A stretch of DNA of 64,000 bases, taken from Asterias rubens. Its lineage: Eukaryota; Echinodermata; Asteroidea; Forcipulatida; Asteriidae. The notes under the pieces are model-generated. The model was not told the DNA's origin and searched no databases. It worked only from the letters and a program-made list of their open reading frames with translations. The first letter of the stretch is position 1, and the number at the start of each line of letters is the position of its first letter. The translations under genes were made by a program, and so were the position numbers. Below, piece after piece: positions 36,601-48,209 of the stretch. The DNA is taken from contig NC_047066.1 of NCBI RefSeq assembly GCF_902459465.1, forward strand, positions 2,294,001-2,358,000. The letters run 5' to 3'.

Positions 36601-39600
36601 AGCACAGCCAAGATCGAAAGTGTTTGATTTTTTTCCTGAGGGAGGAAAACCGGATAGTCTGGAAAACCCTCGTGGCACAGCAGAGAACCAACGCACAACT
36701 CAACTCACATATTGCCCCGACCGGGAGTCGAACCGGGGTCACCTTGGTGAGAGGCGAGCGCTTTACGCACAAGCCAACCGCGCTTAACAATTACCGTCTT
36801 GACTTCAAGACTGGGGCGTTGCTGAATTCCAGCTTACATGGCTTTTAGGATGACATAGGCCCAAAAACAGTAAAAACACTGTCCTATTTGAAGAGCGGTG
36901 TAGGGACTCATCTCAGCCCTTGGTTGCCATGTGTTTTTTAACAAACCTTTAACGAATGAATGCCAGTGGGACATTTTTTTAAATTGATGCTCGGATGTTT
37001 GGAAAAATAGACTGGTGTAGGGTTGGGGTTTTTATTTGGGGGAGATTAATTCATCGAGCCTTGGGACTCCCCATATCTATTTGAGCAGTGGATACAAGTT
37101 TAAGAGTCAATGGATATTGTTCCTTTAACTGTAAAAACCGTTGGAACTTTTAAGTATCTTTTGACTAATTTTGAATATTTACCATTCTACACTGTACGCC
37201 ATAGGATTTTTTTTAGTGGGGTGCACCCTTAAGTGCGGTTTAAAGTCGGTTGCGCGATGGAAATCTTGATTCGCGATCCTAAAAAAACGTATAGTCATCG
37301 CTGAGGCCTATAAACTTTTTTTTTTATCACGCGTCAAGATTTTCATCGCGCGACCATTGCGCGACTGACTATAAACCGGCTTTTATGGCGATGCAAATTT
37401 CTATAACCAGACCTACTCGAATAAAACACTGTTTGAAAAAGTTCATCAAAGTTTAGTCCATACTTACATCTGCATCTTCATGTTTCCCAACTCCATGGAA
37501 GTAAAATGGCTTCTCGTTAATGAAGAACTGTTTGTTGGTTGTTGAGACAGTGCGGATACCAACTGGTAAGTGGTACTCATCATAGCTGGATGCACAGCTA
37601 ATGAATACCTGTGAAATGGGAACCAATGAAGGCAGATATAATGCTTGGCCAACATTCAACTATAATGGCCATTTTTTGAGGCTTCGGCTTTGTATTCGGC
37701 TCAGGCTTCAGACGAGAGAACGGAACCTCAAGCCAAATCCAAAGCCGAAGACGTGATTTCAAAAAGGGCCTATACAACAAATGTTACAAGTAGGGAGTTG
37801 TGGGATATGATATGAGGCATTGCATGGTGAGGTATCGATGTCAATTTGGTTTGTGGTAACACCATGTGTGTATCTACTTGCTTATGTTCTTTTGAGAACT
37901 TGTCTTCGCGGAATAGATTTTACGGAATTTGGGAGACTTATCTACTGTCGCGGAGCATTTTTTTTTTAATTTAGGAGACTTCCCGGTTCTAAAAAGAACT
38001 GTCCTGCTTTTAATTAATCGGCCGGGACTACTACTTTAGCTTAGTAGATCAAGGTAACTTCTCGTTATTAACTTCGCTGCTGCACAGTGAGTTCTTAATT
38101 GGTCTCAACGATTCGACCAGCTTGCTCTAGTCATTGTCTTTCCAAGTCCTGCAGAAAAAAATCTGGTGTGATTCGGTCTCCGACCCCTGCTACAGTAGAT
38201 GTCTTAACCACAAGCCCAATGAGCATGCTTGGTGAAAAGAGGCCATTTCAAATCCTGTAACTAGATCACAGTTTGCCTAGCAGTTTAAGATTCATACAGC
38301 TGCTTAACACTGGCACTGAACACTATTGGTAATTACTCAAAATTTCTGTCAGCATAAAAACTTACTTGGTAATGTGAAATGGAACTTACTTGGTAATGTG
38401 AAATGGAAAGCTGTTGATAGTATAAAACATTGTGAGAAATGGCTCCCTCTGAAGTAACTTAGTTTTTGAGAAAGAAGTAATTCATCACTAAAATATTTGA
38501 ATAGAATTTTCAAGCATCTGAAAGCACAAAACTTATGTGACAAGGGTGTTTTTATTCCGTTATTCTCTTGCAACTTTGCAGTCAATTGAGCTCAATTTTT
38601 TACAGGTTTGTTATTTTATGCATATGTTGAGATACACCAAGTGAGAAAACTGGCTTTGACAATTACCAAAGGTGTCCAGTGCCTTTAACAGTTAAAAGTA
38701 ATTCTGATATTTTCACACTTTTTTCCATAATTATGCCAATAATGGATACAGCCATACTTACTTTGAGAGTGTAGAGGTAACCTGGCTGTTCACTCATTGT
38801 GTATGGCCACCACAGATGGGCATTGGTGATGGTAAATTTGCCTGCCAGGCTATTAGATTCAGCTACAGTTTCTCCCTGTGCATCTTGAAGTACAACGGTG
38901 GATTTTAAACTTTCTTTAAGTGTCCCACCGTATAAAATCTTGTAATTCACGACACCTTGATTTCAGAAACGGATCAGAGAAATGCAATCACATAACTAAG
39001 TAAAATAGGTACGAATGAATTGCTGATTAATCAACTGATACAATATATAACCGATTGTCATCCAAGTGCAAAAGAGCAACTCACACCCGGTGCTGACTCA
39101 AGCTGGGCTGTATGGAAATGCCTCAACCATTTTGTCAACCGACTCAGATCATGTACTGGGCCCAGTTCAACGAGCTGCTTAGCACTAAAATTTGCTTAGC
39201 ACGAAATTTCTTCCTTGATAAAAACAGGATTACCAACCAAATTTCCTCATGATGTTTAGGATAAGCAAACAACACCTGAATACTAGTAACAAACAATATG
39301 CAACAAATGGAAATTTTGTTGGTAATCCGGTTTTTATCAAGGAAGAAATTTCATGCTAAGCAAATTTGTGTGCTGAGCAGCTCTATGAAGTTGGGCCCTG
39401 GTCACTGCAAAGTAACGCTTAATAAATGGGGCTTTCTGAATGATCAGGATGTGACCTGGGCCCAATTTCATGGCTCTGCTTACCGCGGAGTTCTGCTCTT
39501 ACGTATCATAGCATTGTGTGCTACAAGGGTTCCGTAAGTGCAGAATTCTGTGGTAAGCAGAGCCATGAAATTGGGCCCAGTATATGTGGTTCAGAACCAT

Positions 39601-42600
39601 GAACCTTGTTATACCTCGGTAACAAACTGTGAAGTTTGATTGGTCGAGAATCAATCACATGACGTGCAACAAAAACGCATGTTACATGGCTCGGGGTCGG
39701 GTAACAAACCCTGGGCATTATATATTTCAATTGTTTTGGGAATCAAAATCCTCATCACTAACTACATAAGCAGATCAAAGAGCAAAACTTCTTTACACCT
39801 GAAGAAACTAACGTTTGTTTTTCTCTCACCAGCAGACTTCGAGAGAAATGTTAAATAAAAAATCTGAAACTTCTCTTCTCTGTGCCTTTAACTGTTGGAA
39901 AACACTTACCAGAGTCACCGTTGATGTCAGTGGTAACTGTTATATCGCTGATGTAAACTGATGGAGTCGTATAGAGTTGTACTGAGCGATGGATACCAGC
40001 GTAGTTAAAGAAGTCAAACTGAACATTTTGAACGAAATAACCCGGCGGATAACTGAAAAACATTGGACAAATTTCGGAATATAAATTAGATGGATCAAAG
40101 ACAAAGGAACAAACAACCTCGACAGTAAGTTGGCCAATCAAAATTCCTTCTCTCAGGAACACCCATTGCTAAACACCTGTTTACAAATAGCATAACCTTC
40201 TATATTCCAGGGCATTTCCAGGCAGGCAACATACTACAATGATTATTATGAGAAAGTTCACTTTCTTTGTTTTAACTACATGTAAAAACAAAGTTGTTCT
40301 CATTGTGATTGTAATAAAAAAAGGTTGTAATAAACAAATTATGGTCCAGTTAAAACATTTTCAATTTCAGCTTCAAGCCCTCCAGCCGATTTCACGAAAC
40401 GCTAGAATGAATTCTATCTCAAGTTAGGACGAGTAACTCGTCCTAACTTAGGATTAACCTTAAGGTTTACATGCTACAGTGCAGGGCTGGGACTTGTCCT
40501 AACCTAAGATTAATCCTAAGTTAGGAAGAGTTTGGTGAAATCGACGGCTGTGGTCTGATGATTTTGCCTTCCAATTTGAGTATTTTATTTTCTTCATTTC
40601 AGTTCAGTTTTATTCTCCAAACAAACACTCCAAGGAGTATGGTTTACAATGATAAAAATTACTTTCAAAATACAATTTATTTCACATCAGTATTACAGCC
40701 ATTGGACCCTTTCGGTACAGAAAAAAAAAAAAAAAAATCACAGATTTACAAATAACTTACAGGGTTTACAGAAGGTAGTGGTGAAAGACTTGTCTTGAAA
40801 TATTATTCCATGAAATGCTTTACTTTTTGAGAAATATCAATTCTCGATATTGAAATATCAATTCTCGATATTGAAATTACAGATTTTTTTTAAACACATA
40901 ATCAATCATGACATGGCGAAACGTGCGGATACAAGGGTGGGTTTTCTCGTTATTTTCTCCCGACTCCAATGACCGATTGAGCCTAAATTTTCACAGGTTT
41001 GTTATTTGATATAAAGTTGTGATACACGAAGTGTGGGCCTTGGACAATACTGTTTACCGAAAGGGTCCAATGGCTTTAAGCTGGACCTGGGAATTTGTTA
41101 TACTGAGCAACGTATAAAACACTTACTTCTTAGTATCTGTTTGAAATGTTATGCTGCCAGGTGGTAATGTCGTTGGAGTTAGGGTGTTGTTCAATGCAAC
41201 TGTAATCCTGTTAGCTTGCTTGTATACAATGCTATCAGTAATGTCAGCTTCAAATGGTAGATGGCCACCTTCATGTGTCATAACAGACATTCCATTCAAC
41301 CACTGACAAATGAAAAGAGGAGGAAAAAGAAAGGAAAAATTTATTATTTAAATAGATGGCGCGTTTGTATCTGGGATAAAGAATATTATATAACACCTAC
41401 GTAGATCCTTGCCATTTGATTGGAGGATTGTTCGTCACGTGATAGCAAATAAAAGTACCATTGAACGCTGAGTCACTCACCGTGCGTTTTCGTTCCATCC
41501 GAAAAGTACTATTGCACTTTTCGGATGGAACGAAAAAGCTGAGTAAAAACATCACTGCGTCTTTGGTGACCCAGCAGTCTGCAAGGCACATTACTAGCAT
41601 TCGGCTTCTGCGTGTCTCAAAATAGGCTGTACAACGCACATAGTGACTGTTGAATCCAACAGGCCGACCCAAAAGAAAAATGGGTGTAATTTCACAATTA
41701 AAAATTGTAGGCCTACGCTTTGTTTGTTTGTTTTGAAAGTTGTGTCTTCCAATCAAAATGACAAAGATCTACTTGGATGTATATAAAACAAATAAATGAA
41801 TGTTTTTCATTCGTGCAATAGTGCAAATATTTTCATTCATTGAAAGCTGGAATGTTCCATTCAACTCGGCTCCGATCGTTGAATAGAACATTCCATCTTT
41901 CAACTCATGAACATATTCGCACCATTGCACTCATAAACATTCATTATGTGTATACTATTTTGTATTTTACCCATTTACCATGTATACCAATGTGTCCGAA
42001 GCACTGTACAGTACTTTCCCCCGCGAGTCACATGAACAAAATCCACCGGCATATTACTCAGGTGGGATAAAAACACATGAACTTTGCCATGCTGGAGCAG
42101 ATGTTTCACCACAAGACCACTAAGATTGCCTGGTAGCTAATAAAGCAGTTGTTTTTTAAATGCGCATGGATGGTCTGGTTCGATAAGAGTCCGTTAAAGA
42201 AACAGCTTGCGATTTTGTTACACTCTGCTGTGGATGACTGTGGGTTTACAGTTTAAGTGGGTACACATAATATCAGTATTTCTGTAATGAACGCAAGGAT
42301 GCCTCATAAGTGAACTTAATCACTGTAGTTCACAAGCCTGAGGAAACTTGTAACCAAGGGTACTTGCTATGTGAACCAGAAACACTAGGGTTAATCCCTA
42401 CCCTTCCATAATAACTGGTCTGTGTTAATTTAGGTTTTTTTACCCATACACCGATGTGTGTTAGCACTGTATACTCAGTACTTTCCCGAGTCCTGTGAAA
42501 AAATATCACAGGCATGTTACTCGAGTGGGATTCAAACCCACGACCCTTGCAATTCTAGAGCAGTGTCTTACCAACTAGACTACCGAGGTTGCCGGTAGCT

Positions 42601-44357
42601 AGAGGCAGTTCCAATCCTATGTTTTGTGTGCTTTTATAGACACTTAACCTACCAAATCCTAGTACACATGACCTATGGCTCCGAAGGACAAAGCAATTAC
42701 AGTAAAGTATCTTACTCAACGATTCAAGTGCCATCCCACAATCTGCTGATCAGAAACACCAGAGGTTGAGTCTGGTGTTCTTAACTGCTTGTCCACGTGT
42801 ATGACTATGGTCCAAGATTTTCCGTTGCTGCGCTATTCTACTTACCACAACAGTATTGTAATGAGCGCTAGCAAACCGTAGCACAACTCTCACATTGGGA
42901 GATTTCCATCCCGCTGGAGGGTAGAATTCCCGATCGTACCAAACCCATCCGACAAAGTCCCTCAGGGTTCTACTCTGGGTCACATCGTTGAAGCTTGACG
43001 GTACAGGCATGTCGATCACAGCACCTGTCTATAAAAGTAGAAACACATCTTGCATCACACACATTTAAAAGCGTTTTTTTTTTATTTTTTAGGGATGGGT
43101 GGTTTTTAAACTGAGGATGGTTTTTAAACTATGGTGTGAGTATTAGGGGACATTCTTTGTGGCAGGACGGCACTTTGTATAGGTGCTGTTCACCTGTTCC
43201 TCCTTGCCTCTCATCTCACTGGCTTGGTAATTTAATATATTTTGTTTCTCTGCATCTTAAATTATGCGTGTTTAGGCCTACATGATGTATAGCGTAATAA
43301 AACTACAAAACACATATATACAAAAAACTACGAATATTGGACTGTTTGATTAATGTATTTTAATGACAAGAATTTTTTTTGGAATAGTCCTCCAGATTGA
43401 AAGTTTCTAATGTTCTTTCATCGGACATTTAAATTTGATTTTGTTACACACCCAACAGCGAACAGCGCCAATGCCAAAAACAATTCAATTTATTTATTTC
43501 ATCACAGATTACAAGTAAAAAGTGAAAATTTTGTTCCCTGTGTGCACTAAAAAGATACAAATTTGATACTTATAGAAAAACAAAAAAACATTACATTTTA
43601 AAAACACAGAATTAATTACAAAAAAAAACATAAACAGAATGAATAGGACAATGATGTTCAGTTAGATGTGGGACTAAAACTCAAAAATGGGGAAAACCAA
43701 TGAATCGATGTGCAAGGCAAAGGCTCCGAGGTTGGATTCAAACCAAGGTCCACAAAGGTGAAAACAAAAACCACATAGCCAACCTTATCCCAGCATAACA
43801 CTAGCCCGGTGTACTTTTCTAGTAAAAACAGCTATTGGCTAGTAAACACCACTTCCCAACTTGCCCCATGGCCAACTAAAATCCGTGCAACATGTACATT
43901 TTATGTACATTCTTCTCAATCATTCTCATATCTCTTCCTTTTCAAATATAAATAATTGGTCTTAAAAATGTGTCCATAAATTTTGGAGTACGTGGATGTT
44001 TCGCTTGACCATTTGAACTGGTTGTGATCGCTACAATCAGAAAGATAAAGTTTTGACAATACATGTTTAAAACTTGTGGTACATTTAAATGTCCTGGGGC
44101 AGAAGAACTAGAAAAAACTTTACCTTAGCAAGGGGCGCCTCAAACCATTTCTCAACAAATCCTTCATTCCTAGATGGAGAGACGTCGGCTCGGAAATTCC
44201 ATAGTCCGTTTAGATCTTTGATTTCCCTGCTTAGCGATTCTCTAGGGTACAGCATTGGTTTGGGTTTGATAGACTCGTCGTTTGGCACCTCATTGATAAA
44301 GACATGCTGTGACGTCACTAGCATCAGGCAACATGTCAGGAGGGTTGTTCGTAACAT
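31520..44357 (-). CDS. GUSB: Beta-glucuronidase, complete (12 coding exons)
   Basis: Lysosomal retaining glycoside hydrolase (GH2) that removes terminal beta-glucuronic acid. Exons, 5' to 3': 44357-44124, 43028-42846, 41302-41127, 40052-39910, 38955-38762, 37608-37468, 35815-35640, 35061-34912, 34271-34178, 33580-33404, 32754-32619, 31641-31520. Phases all agree and give 641 residues plus TGA; human GUSB is 651 with 12 exons (from memory). A signal peptide ([14 protein letters not shown]) leads into MLYPRES. Conserved blocks are [49 protein letters not shown], and RTSHYPY. The acid/base Glu is in SVANEPAS (residue 453) and the nucleophile in TEYGAD (about 545). [14 protein letters not shown] and [11 protein letters not shown] close the protein. 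Catalytic residues are intact, so it is predicted active. Confidence 0.97.
31690..32030 (-). mobile_element. SINE-V copy in GUSB last intron
   Basis: CACCCGGAGGGCATCTCAAA-side tail, TACCCATTTACCCCTGGGTG core and GAGTTCGGTGCTCTTATCCG tRNA-like head, parallel to the copy at 3940-4315. Confidence 0.85.
32040..32480. repeat. Short tandem repeat (TTCACA..AAGCACCCTTGTTTACC) and hairpin
   Basis: Three copies of CAAGCACCCTTGTTTACCGG with TTTCCTCAGGCTTGTGAGCT start near 32088, 32150 and 32298. An inverted related copy lies at 42296-42415. Inside, GGCTAGATC and its inverse GATCTAGCC flank a TCTGCC/GGCAGA hairpin (32390-32440). Confidence 0.65.
33594..33671 (+). repeat. ATA trinucleotide microsatellite
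   Basis: Almost pure AAT repeats in a GUSB intron, followed by a SINE-V tail fragment (TATAGCGCTTAATCACACCC) to about 33760, consistent with expansion of a SINE's ATT tail. Confidence 0.9.
34370..34612 (-). mobile_element. MITE-B copy
   Basis: Contains TTCTACTACCGCAGAGTAGA, TTCTAAAAAGAACTG and ACACATGGTGTTACCGCAAA, CCATGCAATGTCTCAAATCC. The inner part and one end are rearranged relative to 55595-55990. Confidence 0.65.
34640..34860 (-). mobile_element. Partial MITE-F
   Basis: GGGTCGGCCAGTTTGTG, TGTGTGGATCATTATAACAAACG, CCAACTCGCCCGATTAAAGG and GTGTCCCTTTAA: right-half features of MITE-F. Confidence 0.6.
35184..35605 (+). mobile_element. Truncated MITE-A fused to MITE-B
   Basis: MITE-A left part from AAAGGCAGTGGACAC to TCTCACAACTTCAAC (about 35465), directly followed by MITE-B internal sequence (GACTCAACGTTTCGATCAGT, CGTCTTCAGGAGAAG) and a GTGTTACGGCAAACCTCTCTTA end. 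Confidence 0.75.
35875..36074. mobile_element. MITE-K copy (GGGTGCGTTCG ends)
   Basis: CATTGGGTGCGTTCG at the left, CGAACGCACCCAATG-type end at the right (GAACGCACCCAATG), with TCGACCCGGGGAAGCTAAA inside. Sister copy at 58564-58809. Confidence 0.75.
36465..36785 (-). mobile_element. tRNA-derived SINE-G, minus strand
   Basis: Head at the right: GTTGGCTTGTGCGTAAAGCG, B-box GGTTCGACTCCCGGTCG. Body has CAACGCACAACTCAACTCAC-side sequence and tail AGTAAGGACGATTAGCCCCC then AATTATTATT, matching 51655-51965. Confidence 0.85.
37210..37380. repeat. Short inverted-repeat element
   Basis: AGTCGGTTGCGCGATGGAAA at the left and TTTCATCGCGCGACCATTGC at the right, with an inner GATTCGCGATCC/GATCACGCGTC-like pair around T runs. 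Family unknown. Confidence 0.55.
37800..38145 (+). mobile_element. MITE-B long copy
   Basis: ATGAGGCATTGCATGGTGAG, GGTTTGTGGTAACACCATGT, TTCTAAAAAGAACTGTCCTG and GGTCTCAACGATTCGACCAG; same order as 22806-23165. Confidence 0.75.
38304..38688 (+). mobile_element. MITE-A copy in GUSB intron
   Basis: TTAA at both ends, GAAATGGCTCCCTCTGAAGT, TTTACAGGTTTGTTATTTTA and CCAAAGGTGTCCAGTGCC. A 24-base segment (CTTACTTGGTAATGTGAAAT) is tandemly duplicated near 38363-38405. Confidence 0.8.
39157..39580. mobile_element. MITE-C1 (39157-39398) and MITE-C3 (39457-39580)
   Basis: Two palindromic elements separated by about 60 bases. The first has GGGCCCAGTTCAACGAGCTG and CAGCTCTATGAAGTTGGGCC ends. The second is a short 124-bp form with GGGCCCAATTTCATGGCTCT and AGAGCCATGAAATTGGGCCC ends. 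Confidence 0.85.
40375..40550. mobile_element. MITE-H copy (GTCGATTTCAC ends)
   Basis: AGCCGATTTCACGAAACGC at the left and GGTGAAATCGACGGCT at the right, with inner TTAGGACGAG/CTCGTCCTAA arms and CCTAACTTAGGATTAA. Sister copy at 55345-55493. Confidence 0.8.
40690..41085. mobile_element. MITE-D copy (TTAA type)
   Basis: Right end ACCGAAAGGGTCCAATGGCTTTAA; left end CAGCCATTGGACCCTTTCGG. The interior has ATATCAATTCTCGATATTGA duplicated and CACAGGTTTGTTATTTGATA. Sister copy at 50381-50743. Confidence 0.8.
41487..41536. repeat. Perfect 21-bp-arm hairpin
   Basis: Left arm 41487-41507 (TTTTCGTTCCATCCGAAAAG plus T), loop 41508-41515, right arm 41516-41536 the exact inverse. It lies in the GUSB intron between coding exons 2 and 3. 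Confidence 0.9.
41790..41950. mobile_element. Long-hairpin element
   Basis: GAATGTTTTTCATTCGTGCA on the left and TGCACTCATAAACATTCATT on the right, with inner GGAATGTTCCATTCAAC and GTTGAATAGAACATTCC arms. About 65-base imperfect arms around a short centre. Confidence 0.65.
41975..42605 (-). mobile_element. Two SINE-T copies, minus strand
   Basis: 42430-42605 is a good copy: ACCCATACACCGATGTGTGT, GAGTCCTGTGAAAAAATATC, B-box complement GGGATTCAAACCC, and ACCAACTAGACTACCGAGGTT. 41975-42130 is a decayed copy. Between them, 42256-42415 is an inverted relative of the 32.1-32.3 kb repeat. Confidence 0.75.
43030..44080 (-). other. GUSB first coding intron, no recognised repeat
   Basis: AT-rich sequence with A/T homopolymers. 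I see no exon and no member of the families named here. A GGGGCAAG..-type tRNA-like remnant (43735-43800, TTGGATTCAAACCAAGG) may be an old SINE. Confidence 0.45.
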
Positions 44358-44390
44358 GATCAAGCTCTTTCTTTGGTTGCTATAAAAAGA
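44358..44390 (-). other. GUSB 5' UTR and 3' splice acceptor
   Basis: Reading minus strand, CTTTTTCTCTTTTTATAG precedes CAACCAAAG and then the ATG. The pyrimidine tract and AG at 44381-44380 suggest the first coding exon starts at 44379. A non-coding first exon would then lie further upstream; I could not place it. Confidence 0.5.
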
Positions 44391-44424
44391 GAAAAAGTTA
44401 TTTTTGCATCGGGGATAGAGAATA

Positions 44425-44605
44425 TGATTTGTTTTTACCCGACACCAATGTGTATTTTAAAAGTACTGTATAGGCTACTAAGTACTTTCCAGAGTTCTGT
44501 GAAAAAATCCACAGGCAAATCACTCCCGTAGGATTTGAACCAACAACCTTTGCATTGCTAGACCAGATGTCTTCACTAGATGTCTTCACTAGACCATCAA
44601 ACTAC
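44425..44605 (-). mobile_element. SINE-T copy, minus strand
   Basis: GACACCAATGTGTATTTTAA, AGAGTTCTGTGAAAAAATCC, AGGATTTGAACCAACAACC and a tandemly duplicated TAGATGTCTTCAC. Divergent from 42430-42605. Confidence 0.65.
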
Positions 44606-44677
44606 CTAGAGGTTCGTTCCGCTATCGTCTCCACGAATAAACAAACCTCCTAGTTCTTGTAGGAGTACAAACTAGCC

Positions 44678-44921
44678 TTGGCCCAATTTCATAGAGCTGC
44701 TAAGCACAAAAATTTGCTAAGCATGAAATTTCTTCCTTGATAAAAACATGGTTACCATCCAAATTTCAGCGTGATTTCAGGATATTAGCAAACAACAGCT
44801 GAATACCAGTAACAAGGAATATGCAACAAATTGAAATTTGGTTGGTAATCCTGTTTTTACCAAGGAAGAAATTGCATGCTTAGCAAATTGTTGTGCTTAG
44901 CAGCTCTATGAAATTGGGCCC
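44678..44921. mobile_element. MITE-C1 copy upstream of GUSB
   Basis: GGCCCAATTTCATAGAGCTG and CAGCTCTATGAAATTGGGCC ends; complete family structure. Confidence 0.85.
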
Positions 44922-45019
44922 TGGTGGCTAGAAGCAGCTTGAATAATATTGTGTTAGCCATCAGCAGGTACCACACAGGTTTAGTACTAGCACTATGAAG
45001 AGTACAAGAAACAGAGTTA

Positions 45020-46440
45020 CTTGACAAGAAAGACTGTACGTGAAGCCCAGGCAATGCATGAAGAACGGTTAATGAAGGAATTCAAAACCAAACCTTTCTA
45101 CAGTTATGTTAGACAGAAACAGAAAGTTAAGTTGGAATATCACAGCTCAGTAAAGAAGACGGGAGTTTAACTAAAACAGATTTAGAGGCAGCAGAGGAGC
45201 TAAGTCAATTTTCAATCAGTGTTTACAAAGGATCCACAAGGAGACACGCCAAAATTAGACAAGCAAATACCGAACGAGTTGAAAGATGTTGAGTTCACTA
45301 GCGAAGATCTTGCCAAAGAACTAAACAAACTAAGCCCCGACAAAAGCCCAGGACCTGACAAATTTCATCCCATCACAGGGTCCTCCAGGAATGCAGCCAA
45401 GAATTATCACTATCCCTGTTCATCATTTTCAGGAAGTCAATGGACTCTGGTACCCTACCCGAAGACTAGAAAACAGCAAGAGTCATCCCCATCTTCAAAC
45501 CCATCTTCAAAAAGGGCTCCTAGTCTAAACCAGGAAATTACCGTCCAGTCAGCCTAACTTGCATCCCATGCAAAATAATGGAAACAATCATAAAGAACAG
45601 ATTACTTAAGCACATCGAAGACAACAACGCTATGTCGGAGAAACAACACGGCTTCATGAAAGGAAAATCATGCTTGACCATTCTGGAGACACATGAAGAG
45701 ATCACTTGCGACTTGGATCATGGAAATGCGGCAGATGTCATATTTCTAGACCACGCCAAAGCCTTCGACTCTGTCCCACACCTAAGACTCCTCAATAAGC
45801 TAAAGGTGTACGGATGAGAAGAGAAAGTTTGAGCCTGGATAAAGGGGTTCTTAAAAGGAAGAACACAGACAGTTTCAGTCAGAAATTCATCCTCCGCTAC
45901 GGCAGATGTGAGCGGTGTCCCTCAGGGATCAGTCTTGGGGCCTCTGTTATTTATCCTATACAAGTATCAACAACCTACCCAATCATGTCAAATCTAGTAT
46001 ACATATGTTTGCAGATGACACTAAAACCTTCACTACTGTCAACACCACACAAGATTTGTCCAAGCTCCAAGAGGATTTATCAGCACTTCAAAAGTGGTCC
46101 GAGAACTGGCCGTTACGCTTCAGTGCAGATAAATGCAAAACTATGCATTTCGGTACCAGCAATTTGAATGGAGTACAACATGAAGGACAAAACCCTACAG
46201 AAGATTGACCAGGGGAATGATGTGGGTGTTTTTATTACTAAGGACTGTCAGTCAAGCATCCAATGCATCAAAGCTGCAAAGAAAGCCATGAACAGCCTGC
46301 GAGTGATAACAAGAACCTTCAAATACATCACCATAATAGACAGCTTCACTATCTTGTTGTACAAGACATACATCAGACCTCATCTTGAATATTGTGTCCA
46401 GGCATGGAACCCGAGTTTGAAAAAGAACATCCGCTTATAG
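45020..46440 (+). pseudogene. Non-LTR retrotransposon reverse transcriptase, 5' truncated and frameshifted
   Basis: Jockey/CR1-like LINE reverse transcriptase remnants spread over several frames (about 45219-45557, 45578-45817, 45915-46208, 46168-46440). Visible motifs are KLSPDKSPGPD, the ICMP-like IMETIIKNRLLKHIE, EKQHGFMKGKSC, AKAFDSVPH, an SVPQGSVLGPLLF-like block read around 45915-45950, FADDTK (catalytic box) and YIRPHLEYCVQAWNP. Frameshifts, the loss of the endonuclease part, and the lack of a continuous frame make it inactive. Clade assignment is by motif style only. Confidence 0.88.
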
Positions 46441-47940
46441 GAAAAGGTACAATGATAAAGTGTATTGTGTAACTGTAAGTGTAGTACTCTACATGTACTA
46501 CTAAGGCCAAATAAAAAATAATACCAGTTGATCGTCCCCGCCCTCATCCTTTTTTGGGGCCGCACCCTTTTTTTTACTGTTTTTTATTTTTATGATTTTT
46601 AATTTTTTTTTTTCATCCATCTTTTCAAAAGGACTGGCCTAGGAGCTTTTTAAAAAAATCTTACGTGATGCTCTCGAACTGGTGTAACATAACCGTCTGT
46701 TTCAAAAACAATATTAGTGAATGCTTACCTGCAATTTTTTTTTAGTGTTGTCGGACCCTGTTATGTTAGTACAGGTCCCCTAGCAACAACATCTAGGTAT
46801 AAAATAAGTTTGCGGTGGGTTCAAACTGAAGAATTGGTAGCCTGTTTGATTTGAAATACTAAGTGGCCATCTCAAAAAAAATAATAAATAAATAAATAAA
46901 AAGGCCCTCATCCTCCTTTTTTTGAAAAATCCGGAGGATCAACTTGTATTTTTATTTTATTTGGCCTAATAGTAATAATACTAGTAAAAGTTAATTTTTA
47001 TTTATGTACTTTTTTTAAAGTAAAATCAAAAACACTTATAAATAACAAATTGACAAAACCTAGCTCCACTTGTGTGGCCAAGGCCACACAGGTGGGGCTA
47101 GACAAAACCTAGCAATATGGCACACCATCATGACGCTTCTTTGAAAAATATTCATTAGAATAGGAAACAAACAAGTTTATTTACCACCTGGCTGGGCTAG
47201 CTCAAATGTGATATTCTTTTTTTTTGTGAAAAGTGGTGGCAGGATACAGAATAATACTGCTTAAAAATTTTATTTAAAAGAGCCTCTAGTCTAAAAGAAA
47301 ATAAAACAACCCACAAATTTGAATTTGTGCACTTGAAGTTCCCTGGACTGTTTTACTGTTCTCTGTACTGTGACTGTAGTGTAAGTGAGAGATGGTGAGA
47401 GAAGCCATAAATTTTATTTAATTTATTAATAAAAAAAAAGTTAACATAGCTCATTGTAATTCATTTAATTGTGAAAGAAAGAGACATAAAAGCCTTACAC
47501 ATATGCAGATTACATTTCGATAGAAGACAGCTGGCATAAACAAAACACATCAAGTTCTTTATAATATATTTGGACTTCCCTCCCCAATAATACTTCACTA
47601 ACCATGCAGACTCCCCCACTGCTGGCAGAGAGTGTGGAAGTGGGGCGGAGAGAGTGACCTGATGAAAAACTGTAAACACTCTCACACTCACTAACTGTCT
47701 AGCCGAAAACCTATCAGACTTTGAGCCTCTTCTAATTTACACTGTTAATCACCGTCACTTCAGGTCAATTTAGACCTGCATGGTTTCCACAAGGTAGGTG
47801 AAAGCTGAACGCGATTCAGTGCACAGCAGACCCTGATAGGTAGTGACGGTCGTCGTCGAGGATTGAAAATTCGGTTCTCAAATTGACTTTGGTGCTACTT
47901 TTGTCCGGTGACCGGTCATGTGACCAGTGTAAATCCAAGG
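46441..47940. other. Intergenic, AT-rich
   Basis: T and A homopolymer runs; an inverted pair GTGTGGCCAAGGCCACAC (47073-47090). No coding signal seen. The segment at 47700-47940 is less AT-rich and lies before the probable PTRH2 first exon, so it may hold the promoter; no TATA box is evident. Confidence 0.5.
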
Positions 47941-48000
47941 CTAGGGCACGTGTGTGCAAAAAGTTCTCAACAAACAAAACACACTGACAGTGACATTAAG
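47941..48000 (+). other. PTRH2: Probable PTRH2 5' non-coding exon (3' end)
   Basis: ACATTAAG followed by a consensus GTAAGTAAAG donor at 48001. A matching acceptor (TTGTTTTTTAG at 48831) opens the coding exon 14 bases before the ATG. The exon's 5' limit is not determinable. Confidence 0.5.
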
Positions 48001-48209
48001 GTAAGTAAAGAAAACTCAAGATAAATACAGTGTGTTGTAATTTGATGTGGTGCACTGTTGCAGTACCTCCATGGTTGCAGTGCGGGCTGGCTTGATGATT
48101 GAAATATGAAGTGGATGTGCATGGTTACGATGGTCGATTATGATGGGATGGGGGGGGGGGGGTAGACACGCTACATGTACATATGATTGGTTTAGGTTTG
48201 TTCCGAACT

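Noticed and set aside
45020..46440. Active LINE gene
   Set aside because: Conserved reverse transcriptase motifs are scattered over at least three frames and the 5' part is missing.
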